Source: Deltaproteobacteria bacterium (GTDB lineage Bacteria > CG2-30-53-67). Taken from it: 64,000 bases of DNA. Positions 39,789 to 49,987 of the stretch are shown here, piece after piece. The stretch lies in NCBI GenBank assembly GCA_013151235.1, contig JAADIO010000022.1, positions 1-64,000 of the forward strand, written 5' to 3'. How positions within the stretch are numbered: the stretch's first letter is position 1; each line of letters begins with the position of its first letter. The notes under the pieces are model-generated. The model did not search any database and had not been told where the DNA came from. It worked only from the letters and a program-made list of their open reading frames with translations. The position numbers were made by a program, and so were the translations under genes.

Positions 39789-39966
39789 GATGGTGTCGTA
39801 AAAAGTCACGAAGCCCTTCGACCCTTCGGCCGGCTCAGGACAGGCCCGCTCAGGGCGAACGGTGTAAGTTATTGATATTCCGTTCGTGTGGTTCGGCCGA
39901 CTCACCATGCTCGGTAGCCTGTCGAACCATGAACGGAATCCGGAAAATGACTTTTTACGACTTCAT
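39789..39966. mobile_element. MITE-like palindromic element, copy 2
   Basis: A ~178-bp relative of the element at 12583-12761, in the same orientation. Ends are GATGGTGTCGTAAAAAGTC and GACTTTTTACGACTTCAT. It is flanked by a 7-bp direct repeat CAAGATT (39782-39788 and 39967-39973), which again looks like a target duplication. The interior includes TATTCCGTTCGTG and CATGAACGGAAT, which pair in a long hairpin. It lies between the glycosyltransferase gene and rimO. Confidence 0.85.
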
Positions 39967-40000
39967 CAAGATTATTCATGGCCGAGATTTTCCCGGCACC

Positions 40001-41326
40001 TTATTCCACGATCGCTCCTACGAGATCATAGGTATGGGCGTCGGTGATCCGGACATCATAGAACTCTCCCACCTCGGCATTCCCCTCGTTGATCAGTACC
40101 TGCCCGTCGATCTCCGGCGCCTGTCCATAGTATCGGCCGGCAAGGAGCAGATCGGTCTCGGAAGAATGTCCTTCCACGAGGACTTCGAGAGTCCGGCCGA
40201 TCCGTTCCTCATTCCGTTCTCCGGAGATCCCCGCCTGTATCTCCATCAGGATTCCCCGGCGCTCTTTTCGCACTTCCGGCGGGACCGGGTCGGGGAGCAA
40301 TGCCGCGGAAGTTCCTTCTTCCCGGGAATATTCAAAGACCCCTACATGATGGAAGCGAACCTCCCGGACAAAATCGCAGAGAGTATGAAAATCCCCTTCT
40401 CCCTCGCCGGGAAATCCGACGATCAGGCTGGTTCGCAGAACCACGTCGGGAAGGATCTCCCGCACCTTCCCGATCCGACGGTACAAATCCTCCGCCGTTA
40501 CCTTCCGGTGCATCTTCTTGAGGATCGGGTCGCTGATGTGCTGAACCGGCAGATCGAGATAGGGCAGAACCTTCTTCTCCGAGGCAACGAACCCGATCAG
40601 TTCATCCGAGAGATGGTCGGGGTGGAGATACATGAGACGGATCCACCGCACTCCCTCGATGCCGGAAAGTTCCTGCAGCAGGACCGGCAAAGCATTCGGT
40701 TCACCCCGGTCGGACCCGAACCGGGTGATGTCCTGACCGATCACGATCAGTTCCCGCACCCCCTGATCGACCAACCCCTTCGCCTCTTCGATCAATTCCG
40801 AGCGATCCCGGCTCCGGTGGGGTCCCCGGATCAAGGGAATCGTGCAGTAACTGCACCGATGGCTGCACCCCTCGGAGATCTTCAGGTAGGCGGTATAAAA
40901 AGGGGTCAGGAGGGTCCGTGCAACGGGAGCATGATCCGGCTCCTCCGTCATACCGCTTCCCTCTTCGTGTAGAATCCGGTCGATCCCGGCCACAATCCGA
41001 CTTTCCTCGGAAAGAGTCAGAAAGGCATCGACCTCGGGGATCTCCTTTTCCAGTTCCGCCCGGTACCGCTCCGCCAGGCAGCCGGTCACAATCACCCCCT
41101 CAAGATCCCCCGCCTCTTTCCGGCGGCAGTATTCAAGGATCGTGTCGATCGACTCCTCCCGGGCGGATTCAATAAAACCGCAGGTGTTGATCAGGATCAG
41201 ATCCGCTTCACGCTCATCTCCCGTCAGTCTATAGCCGGCTTTGCGCAGACGGCCCGCCATCTCCTCACTGTCAACCAGATTTTTCGGGCAGCCCAGAGAG
41301 ATCAGGCCGATTTTTTTTACACTCAT
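40001..41326 (-). CDS. rimO: Ribosomal protein S12 methylthiotransferase RimO
   Basis: A 441-residue radical-SAM methylthiotransferase that modifies an Asp of ribosomal protein S12. The N-terminal cluster-binding domain has SLGCPKNLVDSE (Cys13), the RimO form of this motif, and NTCGFIESAREESID (Cys49). The radical SAM cluster CSHRCSYCTIP is near residue 154. A TRAM domain closes the C-terminus. SLGCPKN with IESAREESI separates it from MiaB. The start overlaps the lolA stop by four bases. Confidence 0.96.
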   Translation of the reverse strand: MSVKKIGLISLGCPKNLVDSEEMAGRLRKAGYRLTGDEREADLILINTCGFIESAREESIDTILEYCRRKEAGDLEGVIVTGCLAERYRAELEKEIPEVDAFLTLSEESRIVAGIDRILHEEGSGMTEEPDHAPVARTLLTPFYTAYLKISEGCSHRCSYCTIPLIRGPHRSRDRSELIEEAKGLVDQGVRELIVIGQDITRFGSDRGEPNALPVLLQELSGIEGVRWIRLMYLHPDHLSDELIGFVASEKKVLPYLDLPVQHISDPILKKMHRKVTAEDLYRRIGKVREILPDVVLRTSLIVGFPGEGEGDFHTLCDFVREVRFHHVGVFEYSREEGTSAALLPDPVPPEVRKERRGILMEIQAGISGERNEERIGRTLEVLVEGHSSETDLLLAGRYYGQAPEIDGQVLINEGNAEVGEFYDVRITDAHTYDLVGAIVE

Positions 41327-42027
41327 GGCTGCTCGATCACCATCACACCATCGGGGACCTTGAACCGGAAAAAGGAATCAGCCAGCCCCTGGTTGATCTT
41401 CACGTTCCGAAAGTAGAGTTCCGTGACATTGCCGTAGAGGTCGTATTGATCAATCCGGCCGACATGAAAATCCTTCTTGTCGACGAAGAGGAGGATCCGG
41501 GCCAGTCCCACGGCCTTCGAATCCCTGGGCGTCAGTTGCAGGATATCCCGGGTCGACCGGTCAAAAGCGGGGTCTTTGTTGAATGAGATGGAATAATCCT
41601 TTTCGGCGGACTTCAACCCTTCAAAAAAAACCAGGGGAGAACGGACGCCCCCCTTCCCCGAGAGTTTCACCTTCCGGGCCTGGCGGATCTCCGGAGAATA
41701 CTGGATCACCTCGTCACCGTCGATAAAATACTGATCCTTCGAGGGGCTGGAATAATCCCAACGCATCTTCCTTTTGCGCTTGAGGTAGACACGTCCCTCG
41801 GAACGCTGATCTTCCGGATAAGAAAGGATCCGCGCCACCTGAACAAAGTCGGCCTGAAAATCCTTGAGCGACCGGTAATGGGCTTCGACCCCGGCAATTA
41901 CGGAAGAGAGTAACTTTCCTGCATTCCCCTCGGCAGCAACAACCCTGGGGAGGACAACGGTCCACAACAGGATGAAGAGGAAAACCCGACAGCCTGTCTT
42001 TGAGAATCCCTTCAAAACCCGTTTCAT
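41323..42027 (-). CDS. lolA: Outer-membrane lipoprotein carrier protein LolA
   Basis: A 234-residue periplasmic chaperone that takes lipoproteins from LolCDE to the outer membrane. A signal peptide (about 1-31, ending VVAAEG) precedes a LolA fold with FQADFVQVARI, the family's MRWDYSSPSKDQYFIDGDEV, and YGNVTELYFRNVKIN. The gene follows ftsK and is coupled to rimO by a four-base overlap; ftsK-lolA is a common order. Confidence 0.93.
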   Translation of the reverse strand: MKRVLKGFSKTGCRVFLFILLWTVVLPRVVAAEGNAGKLLSSVIAGVEAHYRSLKDFQADFVQVARILSYPEDQRSEGRVYLKRKRKMRWDYSSPSKDQYFIDGDEVIQYSPEIRQARKVKLSGKGGVRSPLVFFEGLKSAEKDYSISFNKDPAFDRSTRDILQLTPRDSKAVGLARILLFVDKKDFHVGRIDQYDLYGNVTELYFRNVKINQGLADSFFRFKVPDGVMVIEQP

Positions 42028-42075
42028 TAACGAACTCCTTTTCCCCGGCTATAAACGAATGATCTCATCTTCCAT

Positions 42076-44319
42076 TCAATTAAAATCCTTGCCGACAAGA
42101 ACATCCCGGGGCCGGGCCCCGTCGGCGGGACCGACCACTCCTTCCCGTTCCATCCGCTCGATCATCCGGGCCGCCCGGTTGTAGCCGACGCGGAGCCTCC
42201 GCTGAAGCATGGAGATCGAGGCCTGCCGGCTTTCGATCACCAGGTTGACGGCCGAATCGTAAAATTCATCATAAGGCTCTTCCTCCTCCTTCTCACCCCC
42301 GGAACGAAGTTCCGCGTTGAGGACCTCCTCGTCATATTCCGGTTTCCCCTGCCGTTTCACGAACTCCACCACCCGGCTGATATCGTCATCGGAGAGAAAT
42401 GAACCGTGCAGCCGGATCAACTGCGATGAGGCCGGCGGGAGAAAGAGCATGTCCCCCTTGCCGAGGAGATGTTCTGAACCGACGGTGTCGAGAATGGTCC
42501 GGGCATCATACTTCGAGGAAACCTGGAAAGAGATCCGGGCGGGAAAGTTGGCCTTGATCACCCCGGTAATGACATCCGTTGAAGGACGCTGTGTCGCCAT
42601 GATCAGGTGAATTCCCGCCGCCCGGGCCATCTGGGAAAGACGGGTAATCGCCTCCTCCACATCCCGGCCGGCGACCATCATCAGGTCGGCCAGTTCATCA
42701 ATCACGATCACCAGGTAGGGCAGACGCATCGGTTTTTCCCCGGCATCCTCTGCTTCGTCCGTGTTGAGGGAGAGGGTCGACTTCTTCTTGGACCACTCTT
42801 TGATCTCCTTGTCGATGGCCCGATTAAAACCGATAATATTCCGTACCCCCTTCTCCGACAGGAGCTGATAGCGCCGTTCCATCTCTTTCACCGCCCAGAA
42901 GAGTGCCCCCGCCGCCTTCCGGGAATCGGTTACCACCGGAGCGATGAGGTGGGGGATCCCATCGTAGATTGAAAGCTCGAGCATCTTGGGATCGACCATA
43001 ATCAGCCGGACCTCCTCCGGCTTGGCATTAAAAAGAATGCTCAGGATCATCGAGTTAACGGCCACCGACTTGCCCGAGCCGGTCGCCCCGGCCACTAAAA
43101 GGTGGGGCATCCGGGCCAGGTCGTAGTGAAAGGGGTCCCCGAAAATGTTTTTGCCCATGGCGAGATTGAGGAGGCTCTTCGTTTTCCGATAAGACTCGCT
43201 GGTGAGGATATCTTTCATGTAGACATCCTCCCGATTGTTGTTGGGGATCTCAATTCCGACGGCGGGCTTTCCCGGCAGGGGCGCCACGATCCGGACCCGT
43301 ATGGCCCGCATGGCCATGGCAAGGTCGTCGGCCAGATTCACGATCTTGCTCACCTTGATCCCCGGCGCAGGCTGATATTCGTACATGGTGACCACCGGCC
43401 CGGGATGGACCTCCGTCACCTGTCCATGGACCCCGAAATCGGCCAGCTTCTTTTCGAGAATCTCGGAATTCATCAGCAGCTCGTCCCGGCTCGCCTTCTT
43501 CTCCGGCTCGGGAGGATCGGCAAGGAGGGTGACCGGAGGAAGTCGATAAACCCCGTCGGTGGCATGAAAGTCAAGCTCCTCCTGGAAGGCCTCTACCCCC
43601 TTCTTGGGTTCCTTTTTTTTCGCGACCTTCGGTTTCGGCCGGTGGTTTTTGATCTCGATCTTTTTCTTCAAGACCTGGGTTTTCTGTTCCTTCTCTTTTT
43701 TGTAGAGATATTGGGTCTTCCCCTTTTCATAGAGGATCTTGAGGGTCTCTCCCCCCTTCACGGCCAGGGTCAAAAGAGAGAGGCCGGTGGTAATCATCAG
43801 TGAAATCAAAAAGAGCGTCATTAGGATCAGATAGGTCCCGGTCTTGGCGAAAAGATGCAGCATCCCCTTCGACAGAATCGTACCGATCCACCCCCCTGCT
43901 CTGTAGAGGGTCTGCGAAAAAAAAGAGATCGAGGAGAAATGAAGACCGAGGAGGGTGGCAAGGGAAAGAACCAGGATTACGCCGCCTGTAAGGTGGAGAA
44001 GAATCTTCTGCCGCGTCCATTCCATGCTTCGGATGAGAGAAGCGGCAAAGAGGAGCATAAAAAGGGGAATCAGAAAAGCCGCCCCGCCGATAAGATTAAA
44101 AAAGAGGTCGGAGAGGTAGGAACCGACCAAACCGCCGTAATTTTGGATCTCGCCATTTCCGGGAGTACTGAAGGAAGGATCAAAATTGTGATAGGTCAGA
44201 AGGCTGATGAGGAGAAAGACCGATGCCACCGTGCAGACGATCCCCAACCCCTCCCGAACCTTCGGGTGGTTCCGCCAGTCCTTCAGGGGTCTTCCCTCTT
44301 TTTTTGAGCCATTCTTCAC
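42076..44319 (-). CDS. ftsK: DNA translocase FtsK/SpoIIIE
   Basis: A 747-residue DNA pump for chromosome segregation at the septum. Four to five membrane segments lie within residues ~25-190, followed by a charged Lys-rich linker. The motor shows GATGSGKSVAVN (Walker A, near 412) and YLVIVIDELADLMM (Walker B), then LIMATQRPSTDVITGVIKAN. The last ~65 residues are the gamma winged helix that reads KOPS sequences (QASISMLQRRLRVGYNRAAR). The short linker is typical of non-enteric FtsK. Confidence 0.97.
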   Translation of the reverse strand: MKNGSKKEGRPLKDWRNHPKVREGLGIVCTVASVFLLISLLTYHNFDPSFSTPGNGEIQNYGGLVGSYLSDLFFNLIGGAAFLIPLFMLLFAASLIRSMEWTRQKILLHLTGGVILVLSLATLLGLHFSSISFFSQTLYRAGGWIGTILSKGMLHLFAKTGTYLILMTLFLISLMITTGLSLLTLAVKGGETLKILYEKGKTQYLYKKEKEQKTQVLKKKIEIKNHRPKPKVAKKKEPKKGVEAFQEELDFHATDGVYRLPPVTLLADPPEPEKKASRDELLMNSEILEKKLADFGVHGQVTEVHPGPVVTMYEYQPAPGIKVSKIVNLADDLAMAMRAIRVRIVAPLPGKPAVGIEIPNNNREDVYMKDILTSESYRKTKSLLNLAMGKNIFGDPFHYDLARMPHLLVAGATGSGKSVAVNSMILSILFNAKPEEVRLIMVDPKMLELSIYDGIPHLIAPVVTDSRKAAGALFWAVKEMERRYQLLSEKGVRNIIGFNRAIDKEIKEWSKKKSTLSLNTDEAEDAGEKPMRLPYLVIVIDELADLMMVAGRDVEEAITRLSQMARAAGIHLIMATQRPSTDVITGVIKANFPARISFQVSSKYDARTILDTVGSEHLLGKGDMLFLPPASSQLIRLHGSFLSDDDISRVVEFVKRQGKPEYDEEVLNAELRSGGEKEEEEPYDEFYDSAVNLVIESRQASISMLQRRLRVGYNRAARMIERMEREGVVGPADGARPRDVLVGKDFN

Positions 44320-44331
44320 CAGGCGTCTTCC

Positions 44332-45117
44332 TCAGACAATCCAGAAAAAGGTGATCGCCGCAACCCCCCAGCAATAGAGGGCAAACCCCGTCAGTCCCCT
44401 GCGTACAAGAAGCGCCATCAGGATCCGTATCGCCAGCCATCCGCTGACGGCGGCCGTCATGAACCCGACGAAAAAGGCCGCTCCGGAGCCGCCTACCGTA
44501 TGTCCGAGAATATCTTTTCCTTCCAGTACCACGGCACCCAGAATCGCCGGAATCGACAGGAGGAAGGAAAACCGCGCGGCCGCACGAGCCTCGATCCTTC
44601 GATAGAGTCCGGTGGCGATGGTGGAGCCTGACCGGGAGATCCCCGGGATCACCGAGATCCCCTGCACCACTCCGATCAGGATGGCGTCCTTCACTCCGAT
44701 CCCGGAAAGGGGTCGATCCGCCCTTTTCACCCGGTCGGCGGTAAAAAGGAGGAGCCCCGTCACGGCCAGCGTCCAGACCACCGTCTCAGGGGATGAGAAG
44801 AGACGCTCAAAAACATCCTTGAAAAGAACGCCGATCACCCCCGTCGGGACCGTCCCCAGCAGAATCAGCAGCCCCACCCTTCGCCATTTGGAGTCCCCTT
44901 TCCCCAAAGAGGCGGACAGAATCTTCCGGAGGTCCGCCCCGAAATAGATAAAAACCGCAAGAAGGGTCCCCAAGTGCAGAACCACATCAAAGGCAAGATT
45001 CGGATCTGTAAAATGGAGCAGGTGCTGCACGATCACCAGGTGCCCGGAACTGCTCACCGGAAGAAACTCCGTCAGTCCTTGCACCAGTCCGAGAATAGCC
45101 GCATTGAGGAGCGTCAT
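44332..45117 (-). CDS. uppP: Undecaprenyl-diphosphatase UppP (BacA)
   Basis: A 261-residue integral membrane phosphatase recycling undecaprenyl pyrophosphate for peptidoglycan and other envelope glycans. The two active-site motifs are QGLTEFLPVSSSGHL (about 14-28) and VIPGISRSGSTIATGL (about 157-172). Around eight membrane helices are seen. It lies 34 bases after lysA and 12 bases before ftsK, all on the minus strand. Confidence 0.96.
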   Translation of the reverse strand: MTLLNAAILGLVQGLTEFLPVSSSGHLVIVQHLLHFTDPNLAFDVVLHLGTLLAVFIYFGADLRKILSASLGKGDSKWRRVGLLILLGTVPTGVIGVLFKDVFERLFSSPETVVWTLAVTGLLLFTADRVKRADRPLSGIGVKDAILIGVVQGISVIPGISRSGSTIATGLYRRIEARAAARFSFLLSIPAILGAVVLEGKDILGHTVGGSGAAFFVGFMTAAVSGWLAIRILMALLVRRGLTGFALYCWGVAAITFFWIV

Positions 45118-45151
45118 GTCAATCTCCTGATTATCAAAAGGGCCTGAACCC

Positions 45152-46411
45152 TCATTGCTGCAAAATTGGAGGAATCGACTCGCCGGCCATCAATTCCTCC
45201 ACCGTCTCCCGCTTCCGGACGATATGGTATTGCCCCCCTGAAACGAGGACCTCCGGCACGCGGGGCCGCGTATTGTAGTTCGAGGACATGACGAAACCGT
45301 ATCCCCCGACGGACATGACAGCCATGAGGTCGCCCTGCTCATAGGGCTGAATCTCCCGATCCTGTGCGAGGAAATCCCCGGACTCGCAGATCGGGCCGAC
45401 CACATCGGCGGTAATGTTTTCCGTAATCTTTCGTTCCACCGCCTGGAGCCGGTGATAGGCCTGATACAGGCTCGGCCGGGCCAGATCGTTCATCCCGGCA
45501 TCGACGATGATGAACTTCCGGCCGAGATTCTCCTTGGTATAACGAACCCGGGTCACCAGAATCCCGGCATTGCCGACAATCACCCGGCCCGGCTCAAAGA
45601 TCATCGTACAGTCCAGCTCCTGCGTATGCCGGATCAACGCCCGGCCGTACTCCGTGGGATGGGGCGGCTCCTCTTCGTCGTAACTGATCCCGAGCCCCCC
45701 GCCCAGATCGAAGTAGCGGATCGCGATCCCCTCGGCCTTCAGCGCCCCGATCAACCCCTTTACCCTCTCCACGGCGGCGAGAAAAGGGGCCATCTCCGTC
45801 AGTTGGGAACCGATATGACAATCAACGCCGATCGGCTCCACATGGTCAAGCTCCACCGCCAGCCGATAGGCCGAACCCGCCTCTTCGATGGGAATACCGA
45901 ACTTGTTCCGTTTCAATCCCGTCGAGATGTAGGGGTGGGTTTTCGGATCGACATCGGGATTCACCCGGAAAGCAACGGGCGCCGTCTTGCCCATCGATCC
46001 GGCAACCCGGTCAATCTCACGCAACTCCGGAAGGGATTCGACATTGAAGAGGAGGATCCCCGCCTCAAGGGCCGCCCGGATCTCCTCCGTCCCCTTACCG
46101 ACACCGGAAAAAACAACCTTGCCCGGATCTCCTCCGGCCCGGAGAACCCGGATCAATTCCCCGCCGGAGACAATATCGAAACCGCTCCCTAACCGGGCAA
46201 AAAGAGCAAGGACCGCCAGGTTGGAATTCGCCTTCACGGAATAACAGATCCGATGCGGCGTCCCCTTGAGTGCCTTTTCAAAGGCCAGATAGTGCCGCTC
46301 CAGGGTGGCCGTACTGTATAGATAGAACGGGGTGCCGACCGCCTCTGCGATCTCGCGGACCGGGACATCCTCACAATAGAACTGATCCCCCCGATACTTG
46401 AAATGATGCAT
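45152..46411 (-). CDS. lysA: Diaminopimelate decarboxylase
   Basis: A 419-residue fold-III PLP enzyme making L-lysine from meso-diaminopimelate. The PLP lysine is in CYSVKANSNLAVL (about 56-68). Later motifs are the glycine-rich FDLGGGLGISY (about 232), EPGRVIVGNAG (about 275), and GPICESGDFLAQDR (about 343), which holds the dimer-interface catalytic Cys. The gene lies downstream of argH and the FN3 lipoprotein, a known order in related bacteria. Confidence 0.96.
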   Translation of the reverse strand: MHHFKYRGDQFYCEDVPVREIAEAVGTPFYLYSTATLERHYLAFEKALKGTPHRICYSVKANSNLAVLALFARLGSGFDIVSGGELIRVLRAGGDPGKVVFSGVGKGTEEIRAALEAGILLFNVESLPELREIDRVAGSMGKTAPVAFRVNPDVDPKTHPYISTGLKRNKFGIPIEEAGSAYRLAVELDHVEPIGVDCHIGSQLTEMAPFLAAVERVKGLIGALKAEGIAIRYFDLGGGLGISYDEEEPPHPTEYGRALIRHTQELDCTMIFEPGRVIVGNAGILVTRVRYTKENLGRKFIIVDAGMNDLARPSLYQAYHRLQAVERKITENITADVVGPICESGDFLAQDREIQPYEQGDLMAVMSVGGYGFVMSSNYNTRPRVPEVLVSGGQYHIVRKRETVEELMAGESIPPILQQ

Positions 46412-46437
46412 GAAATCCCTTTTGAATTTGATTCAAC

Positions 46438-46459
46438 ACCGGCTTTTTTCGAAGCCGGT
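46438..46459. terminator. Hairpin between the FN3 lipoprotein gene and lysA
   Basis: ACCGGCTT and AAGCCGGT form an 8-bp stem with a six-base loop. The T-tract (TTCTTTA) follows on the plus strand, where no gene ends, while the minus strand has no T-run. It may be an attenuator or an RNA-stability hairpin at the operon junction. Confidence 0.45.
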
Positions 46460-46463
46460 TTCT

Positions 46464-47483
46464 TTATTGTGCAACCACAGTCACCTTGCGCGAAGGCGCG
46501 CTTTCATTCGGTTCCGGGGCATGGTCAAAGGCCGTGACCGAATATTCATAACGTACCCCGGCGCTTACCGAAGAATCGGTGAAGGCCGTCCCCGGGGTTT
46601 TCACTTCTCCGATAAAGCGGGCATTCTTCTCTTTTTTCGTCCGCCGATAAACCCGGTAACCGGCCAGGTCCGTTTCTTTGTTTTCCTCCCAGAAGAGCCT
46701 GACCCGCCCCGGACCCGCGATCGCCTCTATCCCTATAGGGGACGCCGGGGCCTTCCGGTCCAGGGGAATGACCGAAACCTCGGGCGAAGACACACTTTCG
46801 ATCCAGGGTGGCCCCCCGGCGGCAATGCTCCGTACGGCATAATGATAGGTCGTTCCGTTCCGCAGTCCCCCCTCTTCAAAGTGGGGCTTCCCGAGGGGAA
46901 CGGCATTCACCGGATGAAGCGGAAAGGCGGCCTTCCCGCTTCGCCGGTAAACAAGGTAGCGTACACTCTCACCCGGCGGCGATTTCCATTGCAGGGTCGC
47001 CGTCCGATCCCCCGGCACCGCCGTCAGAGAAGACGGTGGCGGAGGAGACGGCTCCCAGAGAACAACCTCTTCCTCCGATTCCGCCCCGGCAAACCCCTTG
47101 CGGCTTACCGGAACCACGAGATAGCTGTAGAGCTTTCCCATCCACACTGGATCGATATCAAGTTTCAGTTGCAGGCGACCATCCACGATCTCCGAAGACA
47201 CCGGATCGACAAAAGCCAGGTCGTGAAAACGGCGGCAGTTGCATCCCCGCTGCCGGTCCGCCAGAAGATCCTCGTAGAAGAGCCGGTATCCACTGATCTC
47301 TTCCCGATGCTTCCCGTCCGGCGCCGGCCAGGTAAAAAGGACCGTCTTGCCCCGGATGATGACCTCAAACCCGCCCACCGCCTTTGGGAGTTCAAGATCG
47401 GGAGAGACAAGAGGGGTCTTTACACCACAGGCCGTCCAGAGCAGTCCGAGGAGAAGAAAAACCCCGACCCGACATCCTGCCAT
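46464..47483 (-). CDS. Fibronectin type III domain lipoprotein
   Basis: A 339-residue lipoprotein with lipobox LLWTAC (Cys19). Three FN3-like modules follow: one around VLFTWPAPDGKHREEISGYR, one at ATLQWKSPPGESVRYLVYRR, and one at VRLFWEENKETDLAGYRVYR. Start at 47483; a frame open to 47681 overlaps argH in another frame. The gene sits between argH and lysA, a position where related genomes also carry a lipoprotein gene. The outer membrane or periplasm is the likely location; ligand unknown. Confidence 0.85.
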   Translation of the reverse strand: MAGCRVGVFLLLGLLWTACGVKTPLVSPDLELPKAVGGFEVIIRGKTVLFTWPAPDGKHREEISGYRLFYEDLLADRQRGCNCRRFHDLAFVDPVSSEIVDGRLQLKLDIDPVWMGKLYSYLVVPVSRKGFAGAESEEEVVLWEPSPPPPSSLTAVPGDRTATLQWKSPPGESVRYLVYRRSGKAAFPLHPVNAVPLGKPHFEEGGLRNGTTYHYAVRSIAAGGPPWIESVSSPEVSVIPLDRKAPASPIGIEAIAGPGRVRLFWEENKETDLAGYRVYRRTKKEKNARFIGEVKTPGTAFTDSSVSAGVRYEYSVTAFDHAPEPNESAPSRKVTVVAQ

Positions 47484-47484
47484 C

Positions 47485-48888
47485 CTAACCACTCCGGCCG
47501 CGGCGGGGAGAAGGGGAAACCTTACGCCGGATCGCCGCAATCCGTTTTTTGACCCGGGCCGGTGCCGTTCCACCGGGAATGTCCCGGGAGGCAACGGACG
47601 CCTTCGGCGTAAGCACACCATAGATGTCCTTTTCAATGGAGGGGTGAAAGCTCTGCATCTCCTGCAGGGAGAGGGATTCAAGCCCCCGACCCGCGTCCAT
47701 ACAGAACCGGACGATTTTCCCCGTCACTTCATGAGCCGTGCGAAAGGGAAGTCCCTTCCGGACCAGGTAATCCGCCAGATCGGTGGCCGTGGAAAACCCC
47801 TTCGTTGCACACGACTCCATCCTCTCCCGCCGGATGGTCAGACTCTTGATCATCCCGGCGAATACCGTGAGCGACCCAACGACGGTATCGACGGTATCAA
47901 AGAGGGGCTCCTTGTCCTCCTGGAGATCCCGGTTATACGTGAGGGGCAGCCCCTTCAGGTTCGTCAGCATCGCCATGAGGTGGCCGTAAACCCGGCCCGT
48001 CTTTCCCCGGACCAGTTCCGGCACATCGGGATTCTTTTTCTGAGGCATGATACTGCTCCCCGTGGCGTAGTCGTCCCCCATCTCGACGAAAGAGAAGGGC
48101 TCACTCGACCAGAGGATCAGCTCTTCGCTGAAACGGGAAAGATGCATCATGATCAGGGAGGCCGCTGTGAAGAATTCGACCAGGTAATCCCGGTCGCTCA
48201 CGGCATCCATACTGTTCTCCGTAACCCCCTCGAAACCGAGCTGATCGGCCACAAACTCCCGGTCGATCGGGAAAGGGGTCCCGGCAAGGGCCCCGGATCC
48301 AAGGGGGAGGCGGTTGACCCGCTTCGCGCATTCGGTCAGGCGCTCCCGATCCCGGAGGAACATCTCACAGTAGGCCAGAAGATGATGGGCGAACAACACC
48401 GGCTGGGCGATCTGAAGATGAGTAAAACCCGGCATGATCACCCCCTCCCCGGCCTTCGCCTTCTCTATGAGAATGAGGATCAGACCCCGGATGAGATCAT
48501 CAATCCCCCCGATGGCATCCCGGAGAAAGAGGCGGGTATCGAGGGCCACCTGGTCGTTCCGGCTCCGGGCCGTGTGGAGCCTGCCGCCCACGTCACCGAT
48601 CTTCTCAATGAGCCGCCCTTCGATATTCATGTGGATATCTTCCAGCTCAGGACGGAAGGGAAAGGTCCCCCCCTCAATCTCCCGGGCGATGGAACGAAGC
48701 CCCTGCAGGATCTTCTTTGCATCCGCGGAGGGGATAATCTTCTGCCGGGCCAGCATCCGGCAGTGGGCCATGCTCCCTTCAATATCGTAGGGGGCCAGCC
48801 GTTTGTCGTAATGGACCGACGCGGTAAAGGCCTCCACGCCCTTATCCATTGCTTTCGTAAAGCGCCCGCCCCAAGGTTTCTTCTTCAA
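47485..48888 (-). CDS. argH: Argininosuccinate lyase
   Basis: A 467-residue fumarase/aspartase-superfamily enzyme releasing arginine and fumarate. Conserved parts: [20 protein letters not shown] at the start, [17 protein letters not shown] (about 96-112), [19 protein letters not shown] (about 156), and the signature [20 protein letters not shown] (about 275-294). It ends one base before the FN3 lipoprotein ATG. The 290-base gap upstream of argH (48889-49178) holds nothing I can recognise. Confidence 0.97.
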   Translation of the reverse strand: MKKKPWGGRFTKAMDKGVEAFTASVHYDKRLAPYDIEGSMAHCRMLARQKIIPSADAKKILQGLRSIAREIEGGTFPFRPELEDIHMNIEGRLIEKIGDVGGRLHTARSRNDQVALDTRLFLRDAIGGIDDLIRGLILILIEKAKAGEGVIMPGFTHLQIAQPVLFAHHLLAYCEMFLRDRERLTECAKRVNRLPLGSGALAGTPFPIDREFVADQLGFEGVTENSMDAVSDRDYLVEFFTAASLIMMHLSRFSEELILWSSEPFSFVEMGDDYATGSSIMPQKKNPDVPELVRGKTGRVYGHLMAMLTNLKGLPLTYNRDLQEDKEPLFDTVDTVVGSLTVFAGMIKSLTIRRERMESCATKGFSTATDLADYLVRKGLPFRTAHEVTGKIVRFCMDAGRGLESLSLQEMQSFHPSIEKDIYGVLTPKASVASRDIPGGTAPARVKKRIAAIRRKVSPSPRRGRSG

Positions 48889-49178
48889 AGATCACTCCTT
48901 TACGGATCATCAAAGGGGGTCTATCTATTTGAAAGTATTGACAAACAGATCTATCACATCTTGGCCGGACATCTTATCAACCGGCCGATTCGATGTCAAG
49001 GAGGGAATCATACCCATCCGTCAACCGTCATGGTTTCTTCAAAGGGCTCTGAAGGAAGATGTAACAGGCGGGCAGATCCACCTGAATGGATGTCTAACCG
49101 GAAAATCGACAGTCGGCGTGGATTCGCGGCGGTCAAAGTTTTCGCCGCAGACAAGGCAACCCGGCGAGAGGAAACCGA

Positions 49179-49883
49179 TCACTCCGCAACGGGATTGTTC
49201 GATGCCGCTCCCCGGGCGATAATACGGAACGTGACAACCGGCACCTGAGGAAGGTCCGTACGGATCAGGGCAAGGCCGGAAAAATCCGGTTGTTCGGCCT
49301 TGCCGACGAACGCCACCGACACCTTGATCTCACCACCGGCAGGCACGGCAGGATCGTCGACAGAGATCCTGAGGCGGGTATCGAAGGGTTTTACGACCTC
49401 AAGATGGATCGGCTTCGCCGAGTGATTCGACAGAGTCACCGACCGGGAGACCACCTTCCCCGGAGGAACCAGGCCGAAGTTACAAATCAGGGGATTCACG
49501 GTAACGGGTTCCAGGACATTCCCTTTGATCCGGAGCAGGAATCGCCCGTCCGGCGCGTTGGTCAGGAGGGAAATCCCCTTCGACTGGGGACCCCTTTTGT
49601 GCCGGGAGTTAAAAACCACGAGAAGTTCGCCGCTCTTCCCCGGGGCGATCTCACGCGGGTAGTCACGGGCAACGGTGCAACCGCAGGTGGTTTCCACCTT
49701 GTAAATCTCCAGCGTCTCGTCCCCCCGATTTTCCAGTTCAAAGCGGTGTACCACCTGGGTCCCCTGGAGAATCGTTCCAAAGTCAAAGACCGGCGAAGAG
49801 ACCGCCACTCGCGGCCCCACGGCCGCTGAAACCGCAGCACAGAGCATCATCATAAGAACAACGGCCAGGATCTTTCGTATCAT
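49179..49883 (-). CDS. DUF1573 domain protein, exported
   Basis: A 234-residue periplasmic protein. The signal peptide (ILAVVLMMMLCAAVSAAVG, about 4-22) precedes two Ig-like repeats. The first is a clear DUF1573: SSPVFDFGTILQGTQVVHRF, then FELENRGDETLEIYKVETTC and TCGCTVARDYP. The second begins NPLICNFGLVPPGKVVSRSV. The TCGC motif is characteristic. It is the last gene of the cytochrome-associated group. The frame to 50096 upstream is not protein-like, so I start at 49883. Confidence 0.85.
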   Translation of the reverse strand: MIRKILAVVLMMMLCAAVSAAVGPRVAVSSPVFDFGTILQGTQVVHRFELENRGDETLEIYKVETTCGCTVARDYPREIAPGKSGELLVVFNSRHKRGPQSKGISLLTNAPDGRFLLRIKGNVLEPVTVNPLICNFGLVPPGKVVSRSVTLSNHSAKPIHLEVVKPFDTRLRISVDDPAVPAGGEIKVSVAFVGKAEQPDFSGLALIRTDLPQVPVVTFRIIARGAASNNPVAE

Positions 49884-49987
49884 GGCGCCGCCCTCTCTTC
49901 CAGGAGGGATTTGCACCGCGTGTGGCTCATGCTTTTGGGCTTGACTTTTGACTTTGTTTCTCTCCGTGGTTAATGCTGTGGTTGCCG

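Noticed and set aside
48907-49178. Possible remnant of a NadC-like N-terminus (a short ALKEDV stretch) upstream of argH
   Set aside because: Only about six residues resemble the family, which is well within chance; no continuation in any frame.
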